A stretch of DNA of 64,000 bases from Chryseobacterium sp. KACC 21268 (GCA_028736075.1 CP117875.1:620001-684000); one strand, 5' to 3'; numbered from the stretch's first letter, positions 26,615 to 35,805 are shown. Made by a program: numbers and translations. Notes: generated by a model from the letters alone, not told the origin.

Positions 26615-28978
26615 ATGATTGTTTTAACCAAAACAACCATTCAAAACTCATTATCAGTGACAAAAAGCATTTTACTGTTTTTTCTTCTTATGACGACCGT
26701 ATTCTCGGCTCAACAAAATCTTAAGATTGATGGAATTATCATTAGTTCAAACCAAGAAAAAGTTGCATTGCCGATTGCGGTTTATCTGTTTGGTGCTGAA
26801 AATCAATTATTAAAAACAACAATCGCCCAGGATTCAAAGTTTGAATTTGACCAATTGAAATCGGGGAATTATCATATTCAGTTGTCTTCAGATGACATTA
26901 TTCAAAATGAAAAACCATTTAATCTTGAAAAAAATCTGGCGATAAAAATCATTTTCGAACCCAAAAGTTCGCAGATTGAAGAGGTAACAATCAATGCTAA
27001 GAAAAAGATTTTCAAGGTAGAAAATGGAAATATTACACTGGATGTCGCCAATTCTCCTTTGAACACCTTGCCAACTTCTACCGATTTATTATCAAAATTA
27101 CCTTTTGTAATGATGGATGCCAATGGCGAAGGATTATCGTTTGTCGGAAAAGGAACACCTTTGCTTTATGTTGATAATCAAAGGGTTGATTTTTCGATGT
27201 TATCTTCGATTTCAGTAGACGATATCAAATCTGTGGAAATCATCAGAAATCCTTCTGTCAAATATGAATCCGAGGGAAAAGCTGTGATAAAGGTCAATCT
27301 TAAAAAAAGCAGAAAAGACGGTTCGCAAATTAGTATTACGGAAACGGCAACTTTCCAGAAACGTTTTAGTAATTATTTAGGAGTCAATTTCCAGCAAAAG
27401 AAAAACAAGACGGAATGGAAGGTGAATACGGCCTACAACCAAATCAACCACTGGGAAAGCAACGGTTTTAATTATTCGGTTCCGAGTAAAAATATTAGTT
27501 CTGATTACATTATAAAATCAATTACAAAAAGACCACAAACCATCTTAGGTGCGAGCCTGTATCAGGAACTTAATGACGATGGCGATTACATTACAGTCAG
27601 TTTAAATGGGAATTTTCGACCAGATAAAGGCGATAATACTACCGATACTTTTTATTCAGAAAATGGGAATTCCAAAGATGTCAAAACGCTTAATCAGCAA
27701 GACAATAAAAGGGCGACAATCAACTCTATCTTTAATTATAAGAAGAAAATAACAGATTGGGATGCTGAGGTTTTGACCGGATTTCAGTTCAAACGGGAAA
27801 GCAAAAATGTAGATTATCAATTTTTCAATGACACCAACAATTCTGGTTACGAATTCAATCAATTTCGAGTTCAGCGATATTCTGGGAATGTTTATTCGGG
27901 AAGAATTGATATCGAGAAAAAATTGAGTGAAAATTACCGTCTGGAATTGGGCGGAAATTACACCAAAGCTGAAACCAAAAATGATAACAGAACAACTTAT
28001 CAGAATAATCAAAATCCGGAGTTCTATCATTATGATTTCAAGGAATCAAATCTTGCGGGTTACACAAATCTCGCTTTTAATGCAGACCAATGGAATATCA
28101 ATGCTGGTTTGAGAACTGAATCAACCAATGCAGAAGGTTTTGATAAAATTACGAATGAAACTAAAATCAAAAGAGATTATTTGGACTGGTTTCCAAATGC
28201 AGAAATCAGTTTCAAGCAAAATGACAATTACGAATATACACTGAATTTCAGAAAAAGTATTTCACGTCCCAACTACGGAGATTTGTCTTCTGGCGGTTTG
28301 TACGGAAGTCCGTATGTTGAATATCAGGGCAATCCGGATTTGATTCCGACTTACACCAACACGCTTACTTTCACGACCAATCTCAATAAAATATCCGTCA
28401 ATGCTTCAGCTTACAAGAGCAAAAATCCATTGGGTTACACCTTGGTTTATGATGATGACAGAAATATTTCGAAGTTCACGGCCATTAATTTTGATGAAGA
28501 ATCGGGCGTTTCTTTGGGTGTAGATGTTCCTGTTCAATGGAAAAAATGGACTTCACAAAATAGTCTTTCCGTGAATTATGACAAAGTCGAAGATTCTTTG
28601 GCGGTTCTGAAAAAATCGACACCTTACGTTTATTTTTCCACTAATAATACGGTGAATGTCTGGAAATATTTATCCGTTTTGCTAGATGGTTCTTACATCA
28701 CAAAACGTGTAGAAGGATTGTATGAAAATAATGCAATGTGTCTGGTAAATCTCGGTTTGACGTCCTCTGTTTCCGATTTTGATTTTACCGTTCGTTACAA
28801 CGATGTTTTCAATCAAATGAATTACATCCAAAAAATGTCTTACGACAAAATCGCATCGACTGGCACCTTTTTTGGCAATACACCTACCATATCGCTTTCT
28901 GCGAAATATAACTTTGGAAAATTGAAAAAGTCCAATTACAAGGAAAAAGCGGTCAACGAGAATGCCAACAGGCTATAA
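26615..28978 (+). CDS. Outer-membrane beta-barrel protein of the TonB-receptor type
   Basis: This 787-residue outer-membrane protein has a signal sequence after an unusually long hydrophilic start (hydrophobic core ILLFFLLMTTVFSAQ, about 22-36), so the true start may be a few codons downstream. A carboxypeptidase-regulatory-like domain follows (about 38-125), then a short plug region (VDNQRVDFSMLSSISVDDIKSVEIIRNPSVKYESEG). A large barrel of the OMP_b-brl_3 type completes the protein. Substrate unknown. The next small gene may be co-transcribed. Confidence 0.85.
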   Translation: MIVLTKTTIQNSLSVTKSILLFFLLMTTVFSAQQNLKIDGIIISSNQEKVALPIAVYLFGAENQLLKTTIAQDSKFEFDQLKSGNYHIQLSSDDIIQNEKPFNLEKNLAIKIIFEPKSSQIEEVTINAKKKIFKVENGNITLDVANSPLNTLPTSTDLLSKLPFVMMDANGEGLSFVGKGTPLLYVDNQRVDFSMLSSISVDDIKSVEIIRNPSVKYESEGKAVIKVNLKKSRKDGSQISITETATFQKRFSNYLGVNFQQKKNKTEWKVNTAYNQINHWESNGFNYSVPSKNISSDYIIKSITKRPQTILGASLYQELNDDGDYITVSLNGNFRPDKGDNTTDTFYSENGNSKDVKTLNQQDNKRATINSIFNYKKKITDWDAEVLTGFQFKRESKNVDYQFFNDTNNSGYEFNQFRVQRYSGNVYSGRIDIEKKLSENYRLELGGNYTKAETKNDNRTTYQNNQNPEFYHYDFKESNLAGYTNLAFNADQWNINAGLRTESTNAEGFDKITNETKIKRDYLDWFPNAEISFKQNDNYEYTLNFRKSISRPNYGDLSSGGLYGSPYVEYQGNPDLIPTYTNTLTFTTNLNKISVNASAYKSKNPLGYTLVYDDDRNISKFTAINFDEESGVSLGVDVPVQWKKWTSQNSLSVNYDKVEDSLAVLKKSTPYVYFSTNNTVNVWKYLSVLLDGSYITKRVEGLYENNAMCLVNLGLTSSVSDFDFTVRYNDVFNQMNYIQKMSYDKIASTGTFFGNTPTISLSAKYNFGKLKKSNYKEKAVNENANRL

Positions 28979-28988
28979 TTTAAATTTA

Positions 28989-29228
28989 ATGAAAATCGAT
29001 ATGGAATTAGTCACACTCAAAATATTCAACACAGAAATAGAAGCGGAGATGCTTAAGATTTTCCTAGAAACAAACGGCGTAGAAACCTTTGTCTTCGGGA
29101 ATATTCTAGCGAATACTTATAATTTGTTCAACACGACAAGTGGCGGTGTTCAGCTCAAGGTGTCCGAAAACGACTTTGAAAAAGCTAATGAATTGATGAC
29201 CGAGTTTTATAACAAAGACAATCAATAA
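28989..29228 (+). CDS. DUF2007-like small protein
   Basis: The 79-residue protein begins MKIDMELVTLKIFNTEIEAEM and includes a GVETFVFGN turn and LKVSENDFEKANELMTEF. This is the alpha-beta pattern of DUF2007 ('putative signal transducing protein'), which compares loosely to the ACT/PII-type ferredoxin fold. It is cytoplasmic, with no membrane helix. The ATG at 28989 gives the compact domain; an earlier in-frame ATG at 28962 would overlap the receptor gene. It ends at a strong terminator and is likely a second gene of the receptor operon. Confidence 0.75.
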   Translation: MKIDMELVTLKIFNTEIEAEMLKIFLETNGVETFVFGNILANTYNLFNTTSGGVQLKVSENDFEKANELMTEFYNKDNQ

Positions 29229-29266
29229 AAAAACAAACCTCGCCAAAACTGACGAGGTTTGTTTTT
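29229..29266. terminator. Bidirectional terminator between DUF2007 gene and metal receptor gene
   Basis: The 12-bp stem AAACAAACCTCG/CGAGGTTTGTTT has flanking A and T runs and a 10-base loop, lying between two convergent genes. Confidence 0.88.
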
Positions 29267-29279
29267 AATATTTTAAAGT

Positions 29280-31610
29280 TTAAAACTTAAAATCCACACC
29301 AACATAGAAATTCTGTTTCATAATTGGCGCATAAACCATTCCGCCATCAAAGTAATTTCCGAAAGGATTTCCAGCATCCAAAATCGCAACTTTCTGTTGA
29401 TATCCAGTCAAATTCTCACCACCCAAATAAACCCTGATTTTCTCAGAGAAATTCCTAGAAATCTGAGCATTCAAAGTAGAATAGCTTGGTGAATAATCTC
29501 CAATCTGGAATTCTGCAGGATTCGATTTTGTGTTGGGAAGTCTTTGTTTTCCAACTAAATTTAATGTCGTATCAAAACTCCAAAATCTGCCTTTCTCCGT
29601 TTTGTTGGTGGAATAAGCCAAGTTCGCAAATCCTCTGTGCTTCGCCATAAACGGGACTTTTTTCAATCCGCTCAAATAATCCAAAGCCACATCATAATAT
29701 TTGTAGGCCACTCGGAATTCTAAATTTTTCACTGGCTGAAAATCCCATTGCGTCTGGAAACTGTTCGCAAATGATTTTCCTTCAAGATTATAAAAAAGAA
29801 TTTTCTGAGCTGATTCATCCAAATCCGTCACGACTTGGTTTTGGAAATCTGTTCTGAAAAAATCAGCTAACAAAGTTGATTTTCTTCCAAACAATTTGAA
29901 TTCCTGCTGAAGACTCACACCATAATTCCAAGCGATTTCAGGTTTCAAACCATAGATTTCGCCACCATTATTGATAACTTGAATTTCTCGATTCGAAGCA
30001 AAATATGATTGACTTTCCGCAAAGATATTCGCAGTTCGGAAACCTCTTCCGGCTGAAATTCTGAAAATGGTTTTCGGTGTCAAATCATATTTGAAATTCA
30101 TTCTCGGCGTAAACTGCGTTCCTGCAAGATTGTGAAAATCCACTCGAGCGCCCGTTACCAAAGTGAATTTTTCGCCTGTCAAGGTATATTCTGCAAACAG
30201 TCCTGGAACGGTTTCGGTTCTTTTGTAATTGTCCAAAAGATAATCTTCATCGTATTTATCGTATAAGAAACTCGCACCAACTTTATATTTATTATTTGTA
30301 TTTCCGATGATGCTTTCGAAAATCAAATTGGAATAATAAGACGTTTCTTTTCCATAATAATTTCTCAATCCGAAAAAGCTATCTTGCTGATGATAAGTCA
30401 TTTGGTTCATCCAACCCAAACTCTGGTAAGGTTTGCCTTTGAAAATATAACCCGTCTTGTTCCACAATTGAAACCTCGAAATATCAATCCCAACACCATA
30501 AAGAGATTGGTCTTTCTGCGGAATTCTTTTGTTAAATCCAATTTGTCCGGCAGTTCGCTCATCTTTCAGGAAATTAATTCCAAAATGCGAAGCGAATCCG
30601 GAACTTTCCAAATCATTGTAATTCAACAAATAAGCTACATTTAGCTGACTTCCTTTTGGTCGGTCAAGAAAGTTATCATCGTTCATATCCGTATCACCAA
30701 AAGTTCCGTTTCCGTGTAACAAAACACTTTGATTCCATTTGTCAGAAATTGGTGAAGTGCTGGTCACATTCGCTTCAACTCGTCCATTGTTATCAGAGAA
30801 CAAATTGATTTCTGTTTCCGATTTTTTATCATCGTCGTGAGATTTCAAAAGTTCGGTGTTGATTTGTCCTGTGATACTTTCGTAGCCGTTCACAACCGTG
30901 CTTCCGCCTTTCGTCAATTGGATTCCGCCAATCCATTTTCCTGGAATGAAATTCAGACCATAAGCCGAAGCCAAACCTCGGATTTCCGGCAATTGCTCTT
31001 TGGTTAGAAGCGTATATTTTTGGTCTAATCCCAACATTTTCAATTGCTTGGTTCCCGTCACCGCATTGCTGAAAGAAACATCCACAGTCGCATTGGTTTC
31101 AAAACTTTCGGACAGATTACAACACGCCGCTTTCAACAATTCCTTGGAACTGATATTGAAAATCAAGCCTGCTTCCTTTTTGCTGATTGCGGTTGCTTCC
31201 TTTTCTCGGGTAATTTTCACACCTTCGATTTGCTTTGCATTCGAATCCAAATCTGTGTGGACATTTTCATTTTTATCAGCACCTCTCGTGTAAAGGCAAC
31301 ACGCAGGCAAAGCTTTGTACGCATCTTCCGACGCTTTGAATTTCTCGTTGTCGTGACCGGCTTCTGCCACTTGTTTTAGAATCGTGTCGCAAGTGACTTT
31401 GGACTCGTCCAAAACCATTGTCAAGGTTTGGGTTTCTGCGCTCCAATTGGCGGAGATTGCGCCTGCTTTTGTCGCAGTAGTTTCTATTCTGGCTTTGCAC
31501 ATATTGCAGTTCCCTTTCACCAAAAACTGTTCTGTCACAGCTTGGGCAAAGGAAAAAACAGACGTCAGCAACAGCACAAAAAACATCAGTTTTTTACTTA
31601 AATTGTTCAT
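29280..31610 (-). CDS. TonB receptor with N-terminal heavy-metal-associated domain
   Basis: This 776-residue outer-membrane receptor starts at the ATG at 31610; the upstream in-frame TTG is less likely. After the signal peptide, residues about 24-100 form an HMA-like domain with the metal motif GNCNMCKARIE and the tail GHDNEKF...ALPACCLY. A plug domain follows (about 130-260, GLDQKYTLLTKEQLPEIRGLA) with an extra CC pair (LLKAACCNLSE), then the barrel. The HMA part is closely similar to the separate protein encoded just upstream at 31631, indicating duplication and fusion. Copper or a similar soft metal is the likely ligand, by inference from the Cys motifs. Confidence 0.9.
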   Translation of the reverse strand: MNNLSKKLMFFVLLLTSVFSFAQAVTEQFLVKGNCNMCKARIETTATKAGAISANWSAETQTLTMVLDESKVTCDTILKQVAEAGHDNEKFKASEDAYKALPACCLYTRGADKNENVHTDLDSNAKQIEGVKITREKEATAISKKEAGLIFNISSKELLKAACCNLSESFETNATVDVSFSNAVTGTKQLKMLGLDQKYTLLTKEQLPEIRGLASAYGLNFIPGKWIGGIQLTKGGSTVVNGYESITGQINTELLKSHDDDKKSETEINLFSDNNGRVEANVTSTSPISDKWNQSVLLHGNGTFGDTDMNDDNFLDRPKGSQLNVAYLLNYNDLESSGFASHFGINFLKDERTAGQIGFNKRIPQKDQSLYGVGIDISRFQLWNKTGYIFKGKPYQSLGWMNQMTYHQQDSFFGLRNYYGKETSYYSNLIFESIIGNTNNKYKVGASFLYDKYDEDYLLDNYKRTETVPGLFAEYTLTGEKFTLVTGARVDFHNLAGTQFTPRMNFKYDLTPKTIFRISAGRGFRTANIFAESQSYFASNREIQVINNGGEIYGLKPEIAWNYGVSLQQEFKLFGRKSTLLADFFRTDFQNQVVTDLDESAQKILFYNLEGKSFANSFQTQWDFQPVKNLEFRVAYKYYDVALDYLSGLKKVPFMAKHRGFANLAYSTNKTEKGRFWSFDTTLNLVGKQRLPNTKSNPAEFQIGDYSPSYSTLNAQISRNFSEKIRVYLGGENLTGYQQKVAILDAGNPFGNYFDGGMVYAPIMKQNFYVGVDFKF

Positions 31611-31630
31611 CGTCAAAAATTTTGAATGGA

Positions 31631-32023
31631 TTATTTAAGTTCGCAAACTTGTTTTGGGTCGCAGTTTTTCGCCAACTTTTTGCTGTTGTCCGGACGGTCG
31701 TACTGGCAACAAACTTCCAAATCGTCATAGACTTTGCTGGACGCACGGAACATTTCGTTGTCGTGACCAACTTCTGCAATGCTTTTTAGGATTGCTTTTT
31801 TGTCGGTTTTGGAAGCGTCGTAACTAACAGTCAAGGTTTTTTTGCTCACGCTCCAGACGGCAGATTTTACGTTCTTGTCGGATTTTGCAACCGTTTCGAT
31901 GCGGTCTTTGCACATTCCGCAGTTGCCTTCCACTTTCGCTTTGAAGGTTTTTGTCTGCGCAGAAAAATTTGAAAATAGAAATATAGATAGGAATAGAATT
32001 CCTGATTTTATGATTGTATTCAT
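31631..32023 (-). CDS. Secreted heavy-metal-associated domain protein
   Basis: This 130-residue protein has a signal peptide (ILFLSIFLFSNFSAQ) and one HMA domain with the CxxC site GNCGMCKDRIE. Further Cys residues lie in VCCQYDRP, CDPKQVCELK. It is a periplasmic metal-binding protein, probably for copper. The pattern GHDNE(M/K)FxAS...Y...L..CC.YxR is shared with the N-terminus of the receptor encoded 20 bases downstream, so the two genes are paralogous over about 75 residues and almost certainly co-transcribed. Confidence 0.88.
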   Translation of the reverse strand: MNTIIKSGILFLSIFLFSNFSAQTKTFKAKVEGNCGMCKDRIETVAKSDKNVKSAVWSVSKKTLTVSYDASKTDKKAILKSIAEVGHDNEMFRASSKVYDDLEVCCQYDRPDNSKKLAKNCDPKQVCELK

Positions 32024-32074
32024 TTTGATTAATTTTAATTATTTGATTTATGTTTAATAAATCTTGAATTTATA

Positions 32075-32150
32075 TTCTCACAGATTTTACGGATTTAGCA
32101 GATTAACTTTCAGAAAAAAATCTGCAAGATTTGCTTAATCAGCGAGAGAA
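32075..32150. repeat. Imperfect palindrome of the CAGATTTTACGGATT type
   Basis: The left arm (TTCTCACAGATTTTACGGATTTAGCAGATT region) and the right arm (AATCTGCAAGATTTGCTTAATCAGCGAGAGAA region) are complementary over most of their length, with 14 clear end and inner matches. It lies between two metal-binding genes transcribed leftward. No further copy was seen in this window. Confidence 0.5.
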
Positions 32151-32162
32151 AATAATTTAAAA

Positions 32163-32534
32163 TTAACCAAGTTTAGGCGGTTGCCAAATAATGAATGCTC
32201 GCGCTAACGGCGATTGAGAATAATAAGAATACTGATTTTCGATTTGGAAAATTGGCGTTCTCAGTTTGTTGTCGAAGTTATTCAATACAACAGAAAACAC
32301 GAATCCGGAACTGCAGGTTTTGCAAGTCGTGCAATTATCCTTGCAGTCTTTTTCCTTTTTCGAATCGTGACTGCAAGATTTTGAAGATGCATCTTCCTTC
32401 TCACAACAGTCAGAATTATTGGATTGAGATTCACAACAAGAACTCTGAGCCACTTGCGCATTGAAATTCTGCTTCGGAAATACAAAAATCCCCAAACAGA
32501 AAATCATAAAAAAAAGTTGCAGTTTTCTCAACAT
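32163..32534 (-). CDS. Cysteine-rich secreted metal-site protein
   Basis: This 123-residue protein has a signal peptide (MLRKLQLFFMIFCLGIFVFP region). The mature part is dense in Cys: SSCCESQSNNSDCCEKE, KSCSHDSKKEKDC and KDNCTTCKTCSSG, about a dozen Cys within 60 residues. It ends in IIWQPPKLG, a tail seen on small Bacteroidota proteins of copper loci. It may be a periplasmic metal buffer. It is the first gene of the metal cluster and has a -7 box 7 bases before its ATG. The family name is uncertain. Confidence 0.78.
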   Translation of the reverse strand: MLRKLQLFFMIFCLGIFVFPKQNFNAQVAQSSCCESQSNNSDCCEKEDASSKSCSHDSKKEKDCKDNCTTCKTCSSGFVFSVVLNNFDNKLRTPIFQIENQYSYYSQSPLARAFIIWQPPKLG

Positions 32535-32541
32535 CGTTTTG

Positions 32542-32549
32542 CAAAATTA
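32542..32549 (-). promoter_or_regulatory. -7 box of the metal cluster
   Basis: On the minus strand TAATTTTG lies 7 bases before the ATG at 32534, giving a very short leader. It would drive the Cys-rich protein and, through the operon, the HMA protein and receptor. Confidence 0.5.
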
Positions 32550-32570
32550 GGAAATAAAAATAACATACAA

Positions 32571-32621
32571 TTTGTCATTCCGTAGGAATCTAAACTGTTG
32601 AGATTCCTACGGAATGACAAA
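32571..32621. repeat. Dispersed palindromic element, TTTGTCATTCCGTAGGAA family, core-deleted copy 2
   Basis: Perfect 21-bp inverted arms (32571-32591 and 32601-32621) flank only 9 bases. Compared with copies at 26421 and 54269 the internal core is missing. It ends 1 base before the stop codon of the DUF4349 gene and could act there as a terminator hairpin. Confidence 0.85.
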
Positions 32622-32622
32622 A

Positions 32623-33495
32623 TTATGGTTTGATAGTAGGTTTTCTCCTTCTCCAAAAATAAAATATCAATCCGCCAAGCAAAACAATCGGCCAGATAGA
32701 AATCAGGAAAACAAAAATCTGCTGAATCAAATAAAAGCCTTCCACAAAAGCATTTTTCACATCGAAAAAGAAATTGTATTTGTACTCATTATCAATGTTT
32801 TTGGTATTGACAATTGGGATTTTCGCCACACTAGTGCTTGGTTCTTTGATGTAAATATCCACCGTGGAATATTTCAGTTGGTCGGCAAGGATTTCGTCAG
32901 AATATTTTTGAGAATTGGCTTGAGACATATTGTCGTCATCAAGTTTCACTTTGTCTTTTCCGGTTTTCAATTGAGAAATGTTTGTGCTGGTTTTCGCTTG
33001 TCTTTCAGCTTCCATTTTAGACAGTTTGATATTTGCGGTCACGTCTTCGGCAGAAATAATTCTGGAATTTAGGAACACTTTTTTGTCATTGATGAAATCC
33101 AAAAATTCCCCCAATTTCTCGGTCGGAACGCGCACTTGCATTCTATTGTGATTCTGAAATTTCCTTATCAACATCGACGATTCGTCAGAAATATTGTAAG
33201 TGTTTTCCGACAAAGTCTGCGCTTCCATTCGGCTCTGCGTCACAAATCCACCAAGCGAAATCAAATGTTTCTCGATTGATATCGTCGCGCCATAGACGTC
33301 CTTCACTTCCATATCCACTTCCGCCGTTTTCACAAATTGTTTCCCTTCCACGGTTTGCGTTGCCGCCACAGAAACATCATCAGAAACAACCGCCGCGCTA
33401 TCTGCAGTTGCGTAAGCTGATTCTGCGTATTCGCCCTTTTTACATCCGATTAAAAGTAAAGCCATTAAGCTTATTGATAAGATTTTCGTTTTCAT
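32623..33495 (-). CDS. DUF4349 domain lipoprotein
   Basis: This 290-residue protein has a lipobox (LLIGC, Cys18) and a DUF4349 pattern: an N-terminal beta segment (VKTAEVDMEVKDVYGATISIEKHL), LMIRKFQNHNRMQVRVPTEKL, a central coiled coil (about 130-190), and a C-terminal membrane helix (about 258-280) followed by WRRRKPT. It is an envelope protein of unknown function. It is transcribed alone, and its 3' end abuts a palindromic element. Confidence 0.85.
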   Translation of the reverse strand: MKTKILSISLMALLLIGCKKGEYAESAYATADSAAVVSDDVSVAATQTVEGKQFVKTAEVDMEVKDVYGATISIEKHLISLGGFVTQSRMEAQTLSENTYNISDESSMLIRKFQNHNRMQVRVPTEKLGEFLDFINDKKVFLNSRIISAEDVTANIKLSKMEAERQAKTSTNISQLKTGKDKVKLDDDNMSQANSQKYSDEILADQLKYSTVDIYIKEPSTSVAKIPIVNTKNIDNEYKYNFFFDVKNAFVEGFYLIQQIFVFLISIWPIVLLGGLIFYFWRRRKPTIKP

Positions 33496-33532
33496 AATAG
33501 ATTATTTTTGAGTTAATTATTGATATTGATTT

Positions 33533-33618
33533 GGGCAGCTTTATCCGCCTTCCGTTCCCGCTTTTTTTTGCCAGGCTTTTCCCATTGCAAAAAAAGAGCT
33601 CCACTCAAGTCGGGCTGC
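33533..33618. repeat. 86-bp dispersed structured element, copy A
   Basis: It starts GGGCAGC and ends GGGCTGC, so the GCAGC/GCTGC ends can pair. The centre has an inverted repeat GCTTTTTTTTGC...GCAAAAAAAGAG. Copies B (35814-35899) and C (52518-52603) have the same length and orientation. This copy lies in the divergent region between the DUF4349 gene and the acyl-CoA dehydrogenase gene. Confidence 0.85.
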
Positions 33619-33854
33619 GGTATTCGTTTCCAAATCAAGTTTTGTCAATGGATTGAAACCTTCTTTCTCAAAATTGATAATTAAAATGAAAGTAATTCTG
33701 CAAATCAATCCGAAACTAATTGTAAATCAATCCGGATTTTAAAATATTGACAATCAGGTTTTTGTAAAATAGATTTTCAGAAAATAATAGATAAGATTAG
33801 AATTGTAAGTTGTTTTTAGGAATATTAATTGCATTAATTATAAAAACAGAATCT
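33619..33854. other. Rest of 359-base intergenic region upstream of acyl-CoA dehydrogenase
   Basis: Apart from the 86-bp element upstream, this AT-rich stretch shows no gene, no perfect TAnnTTTG box and no clear hairpin. A promoter for the rightward gene must lie here but was not identified. Confidence 0.5.
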
Positions 33855-35213
33855 ATGAACAGCACAATCTCCAAGATTAAAGGCGTTTTCAACCTTTTAA
33901 AAAATATCGACATAGACCAACTTTCCCAAATCTCACAAAAAGTCGACCTTCCAAAATTGATGCATCAGTTTTCAAAACTCGATAAAAATCAATTGAATAG
34001 TTTGACCAAAATGCTGGATTCTTCTGGCAAGAAAAGAGAATTGCCACCCATCAACGGCGATTTTTATGAACTGCATTTGAAACTGACGGACGAACAACGA
34101 GCCATACAGCTGAAAGTGCGTGAGTTTATGGAAAAAGAAGCCAAACCTTTGGTCAACAGATATTGGCTGACAGACGATTTCCCGCACGAACTCATCCCAA
34201 AATTTAAAAAGCTTAATCTCTGCGGTGTCACTTACGAAGGCTACGGTTGCCCGAATTTACCATTCTTGATGGAAGGCGTCATCGCAATGGAAATCGCCAG
34301 AGTTGATGCATCATTGGCAACGTTTTTCGGTGTTCAATCAGGATTATCGATGGGTTCAATTTATATGTGTGGCTCCGAAGAACAGAAACAGAAATACCTC
34401 CCAGGAATGCAACAATTCGATTTGATTGGCGCGTTTGGATTGACCGAACCAGAAGTTGGTTCCGGCGCAGCTGGCGGATTGACCACGACTTGTCAAAAAG
34501 TAGAAGGTGGCTGGATTCTGAACGGACAGAAAAAATGGATTGGGAATGCGACGTTTGCAGACGTGACGGTGATTTGGGCAAGAGATGTTGAAGATAATCA
34601 GGTCAAGGGTTTCATTGTTGAAAAAGAAACCGCCGGATTCTCAGTTGAAAAAATTCGAGGAAAAATGGCACTCAGAATTGTCCAAAATGGATTGATTACA
34701 ATGAAAGATTGCTTCGTTGCCGATTCTCAAAAAATGGAGCACGCCAACAGTTTCAAAGACACCGCCAAAGTTCTTCAAATGACGAGAGCCGGCGTTGCTT
34801 GGATGGCGACTGGTTGCGCAAGAGGTGCTTATGAAAGCGCTTTGGACTACACCAGAAAACGTGAACAATTCGGAAAACCGATTGCTTCTTTCCAGTTGAT
34901 TCAGGGACATTTGGTAGAGATGTTGTCCAATCTAACAGCGATGCAAACTCTGGTTTTCAGACTTTCGGAAATGCAGGACCAAGATATTTTGAAAGACGAA
35001 CACGCCTCATTAGCAAAAGTTTTCTGTAGCTTGAGAACGCGTGATGTGGTCGCACAGGCCAGAGAAGTAATGGGCGGAAACGGGATTCTTTTGGATCACG
35101 ATGTTGCCAGATTTGTTGCCGATGCAGAAGCCATTTATTCTTACGAAGGAACCAAAGAAATTAACTCGTTGATTGTCGGACGTTCGATTACGGGGATGAG
35201 TGCGTTTGTTTAA
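33855..35213 (+). CDS. Acyl-CoA dehydrogenase family protein
   Basis: This 452-residue flavoenzyme starts at the ATG at 33855; an in-frame TTG 45 bases upstream is not favoured. It has an N-terminal helical extension of about 65 residues (IDIDQLSQISQKVDLPKLM) before the acyl-CoA dehydrogenase domains. FAD and substrate motifs include GLTEPEVGSGAAGGL and a C-terminal YEGTKEINSLIVGRSITG. The catalytic Glu431 lies in YEGT, the position used in glutaryl-CoA dehydrogenases. It oxidises an acyl-CoA in fatty-acid or amino-acid breakdown; the exact substrate is not shown. Confidence 0.92.
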   Translation: MNSTISKIKGVFNLLKNIDIDQLSQISQKVDLPKLMHQFSKLDKNQLNSLTKMLDSSGKKRELPPINGDFYELHLKLTDEQRAIQLKVREFMEKEAKPLVNRYWLTDDFPHELIPKFKKLNLCGVTYEGYGCPNLPFLMEGVIAMEIARVDASLATFFGVQSGLSMGSIYMCGSEEQKQKYLPGMQQFDLIGAFGLTEPEVGSGAAGGLTTTCQKVEGGWILNGQKKWIGNATFADVTVIWARDVEDNQVKGFIVEKETAGFSVEKIRGKMALRIVQNGLITMKDCFVADSQKMEHANSFKDTAKVLQMTRAGVAWMATGCARGAYESALDYTRKREQFGKPIASFQLIQGHLVEMLSNLTAMQTLVFRLSEMQDQDILKDEHASLAKVFCSLRTRDVVAQAREVMGGNGILLDHDVARFVADAEAIYSYEGTKEINSLIVGRSITGMSAFV

Positions 35214-35262
35214 CTAACTTATGATAATGGAATCTTCTAATAGATTTCTTAATTTTACTCAA

Positions 35263-35805
35263 ATGAAAAAATTAGTTTTTTTAATATTAATGACCTTATT
35301 TTTGCAACAATGTGCGCAGAAAAAAGTGGACTTAAGCAAACAACCACAACAAAAAACAATGGAAGATAATACACACACAAACAATCCCTACTATTCAAGA
35401 ACCGATAAAACCAAACTGAACGTCTCCAACGAAGAATGGAAAAAAATCCTTCCGGCAGAAGTTTACGCCATCGCAAGAGAAGCCAACACAGAATATCCGT
35501 TCACCGGAAAATACAATGAATTTGATGAACTCGGTGAATACTATTGCGCAGTTTGTGGCAATCATTTGTTCCGCTCAAGTTCCAAATTTGCAAGCACTTG
35601 TGGCTGGCCAAGTTTCTTCGAGGCGGACAAAGAAGGCGTGAGCTACAAGCGAGATTCCACCCACGGAATGGAACGCATCGAGGTTCTTTGCAAACGTTGC
35701 GATTCGCATTTAGGACACGTTTTCAATGATGGTCCGCCACCGACTGGAACACGATTCTGTATGAATTCTGTGAGTTTGGATTTCCAGGCTGATAGTCAGA
35801 AGTAG
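35263..35805 (+). CDS. msrB: Peptide methionine (R)-S-oxide reductase, lipoprotein
   Basis: The 180-residue enzyme reduces the R-sulfoxide of methionine in oxidised proteins. The ATG at 35263 gives a lipoprotein signal with lipobox ending at Cys17 (MTLFLQQC). Zinc-site Cys pairs are present in CAVCGNHLF and CKRCDSHLGHVF. The catalytic Cys166 lies in GTRFCMNSVSLDF. Being a lipoprotein it repairs envelope proteins, unlike the usual cytoplasmic MsrB. It follows the dehydrogenase gene by 49 bases and probably shares its transcript. Confidence 0.95.
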   Translation: MKKLVFLILMTLFLQQCAQKKVDLSKQPQQKTMEDNTHTNNPYYSRTDKTKLNVSNEEWKKILPAEVYAIAREANTEYPFTGKYNEFDELGEYYCAVCGNHLFRSSSKFASTCGWPSFFEADKEGVSYKRDSTHGMERIEVLCKRCDSHLGHVFNDGPPPTGTRFCMNSVSLDFQADSQK

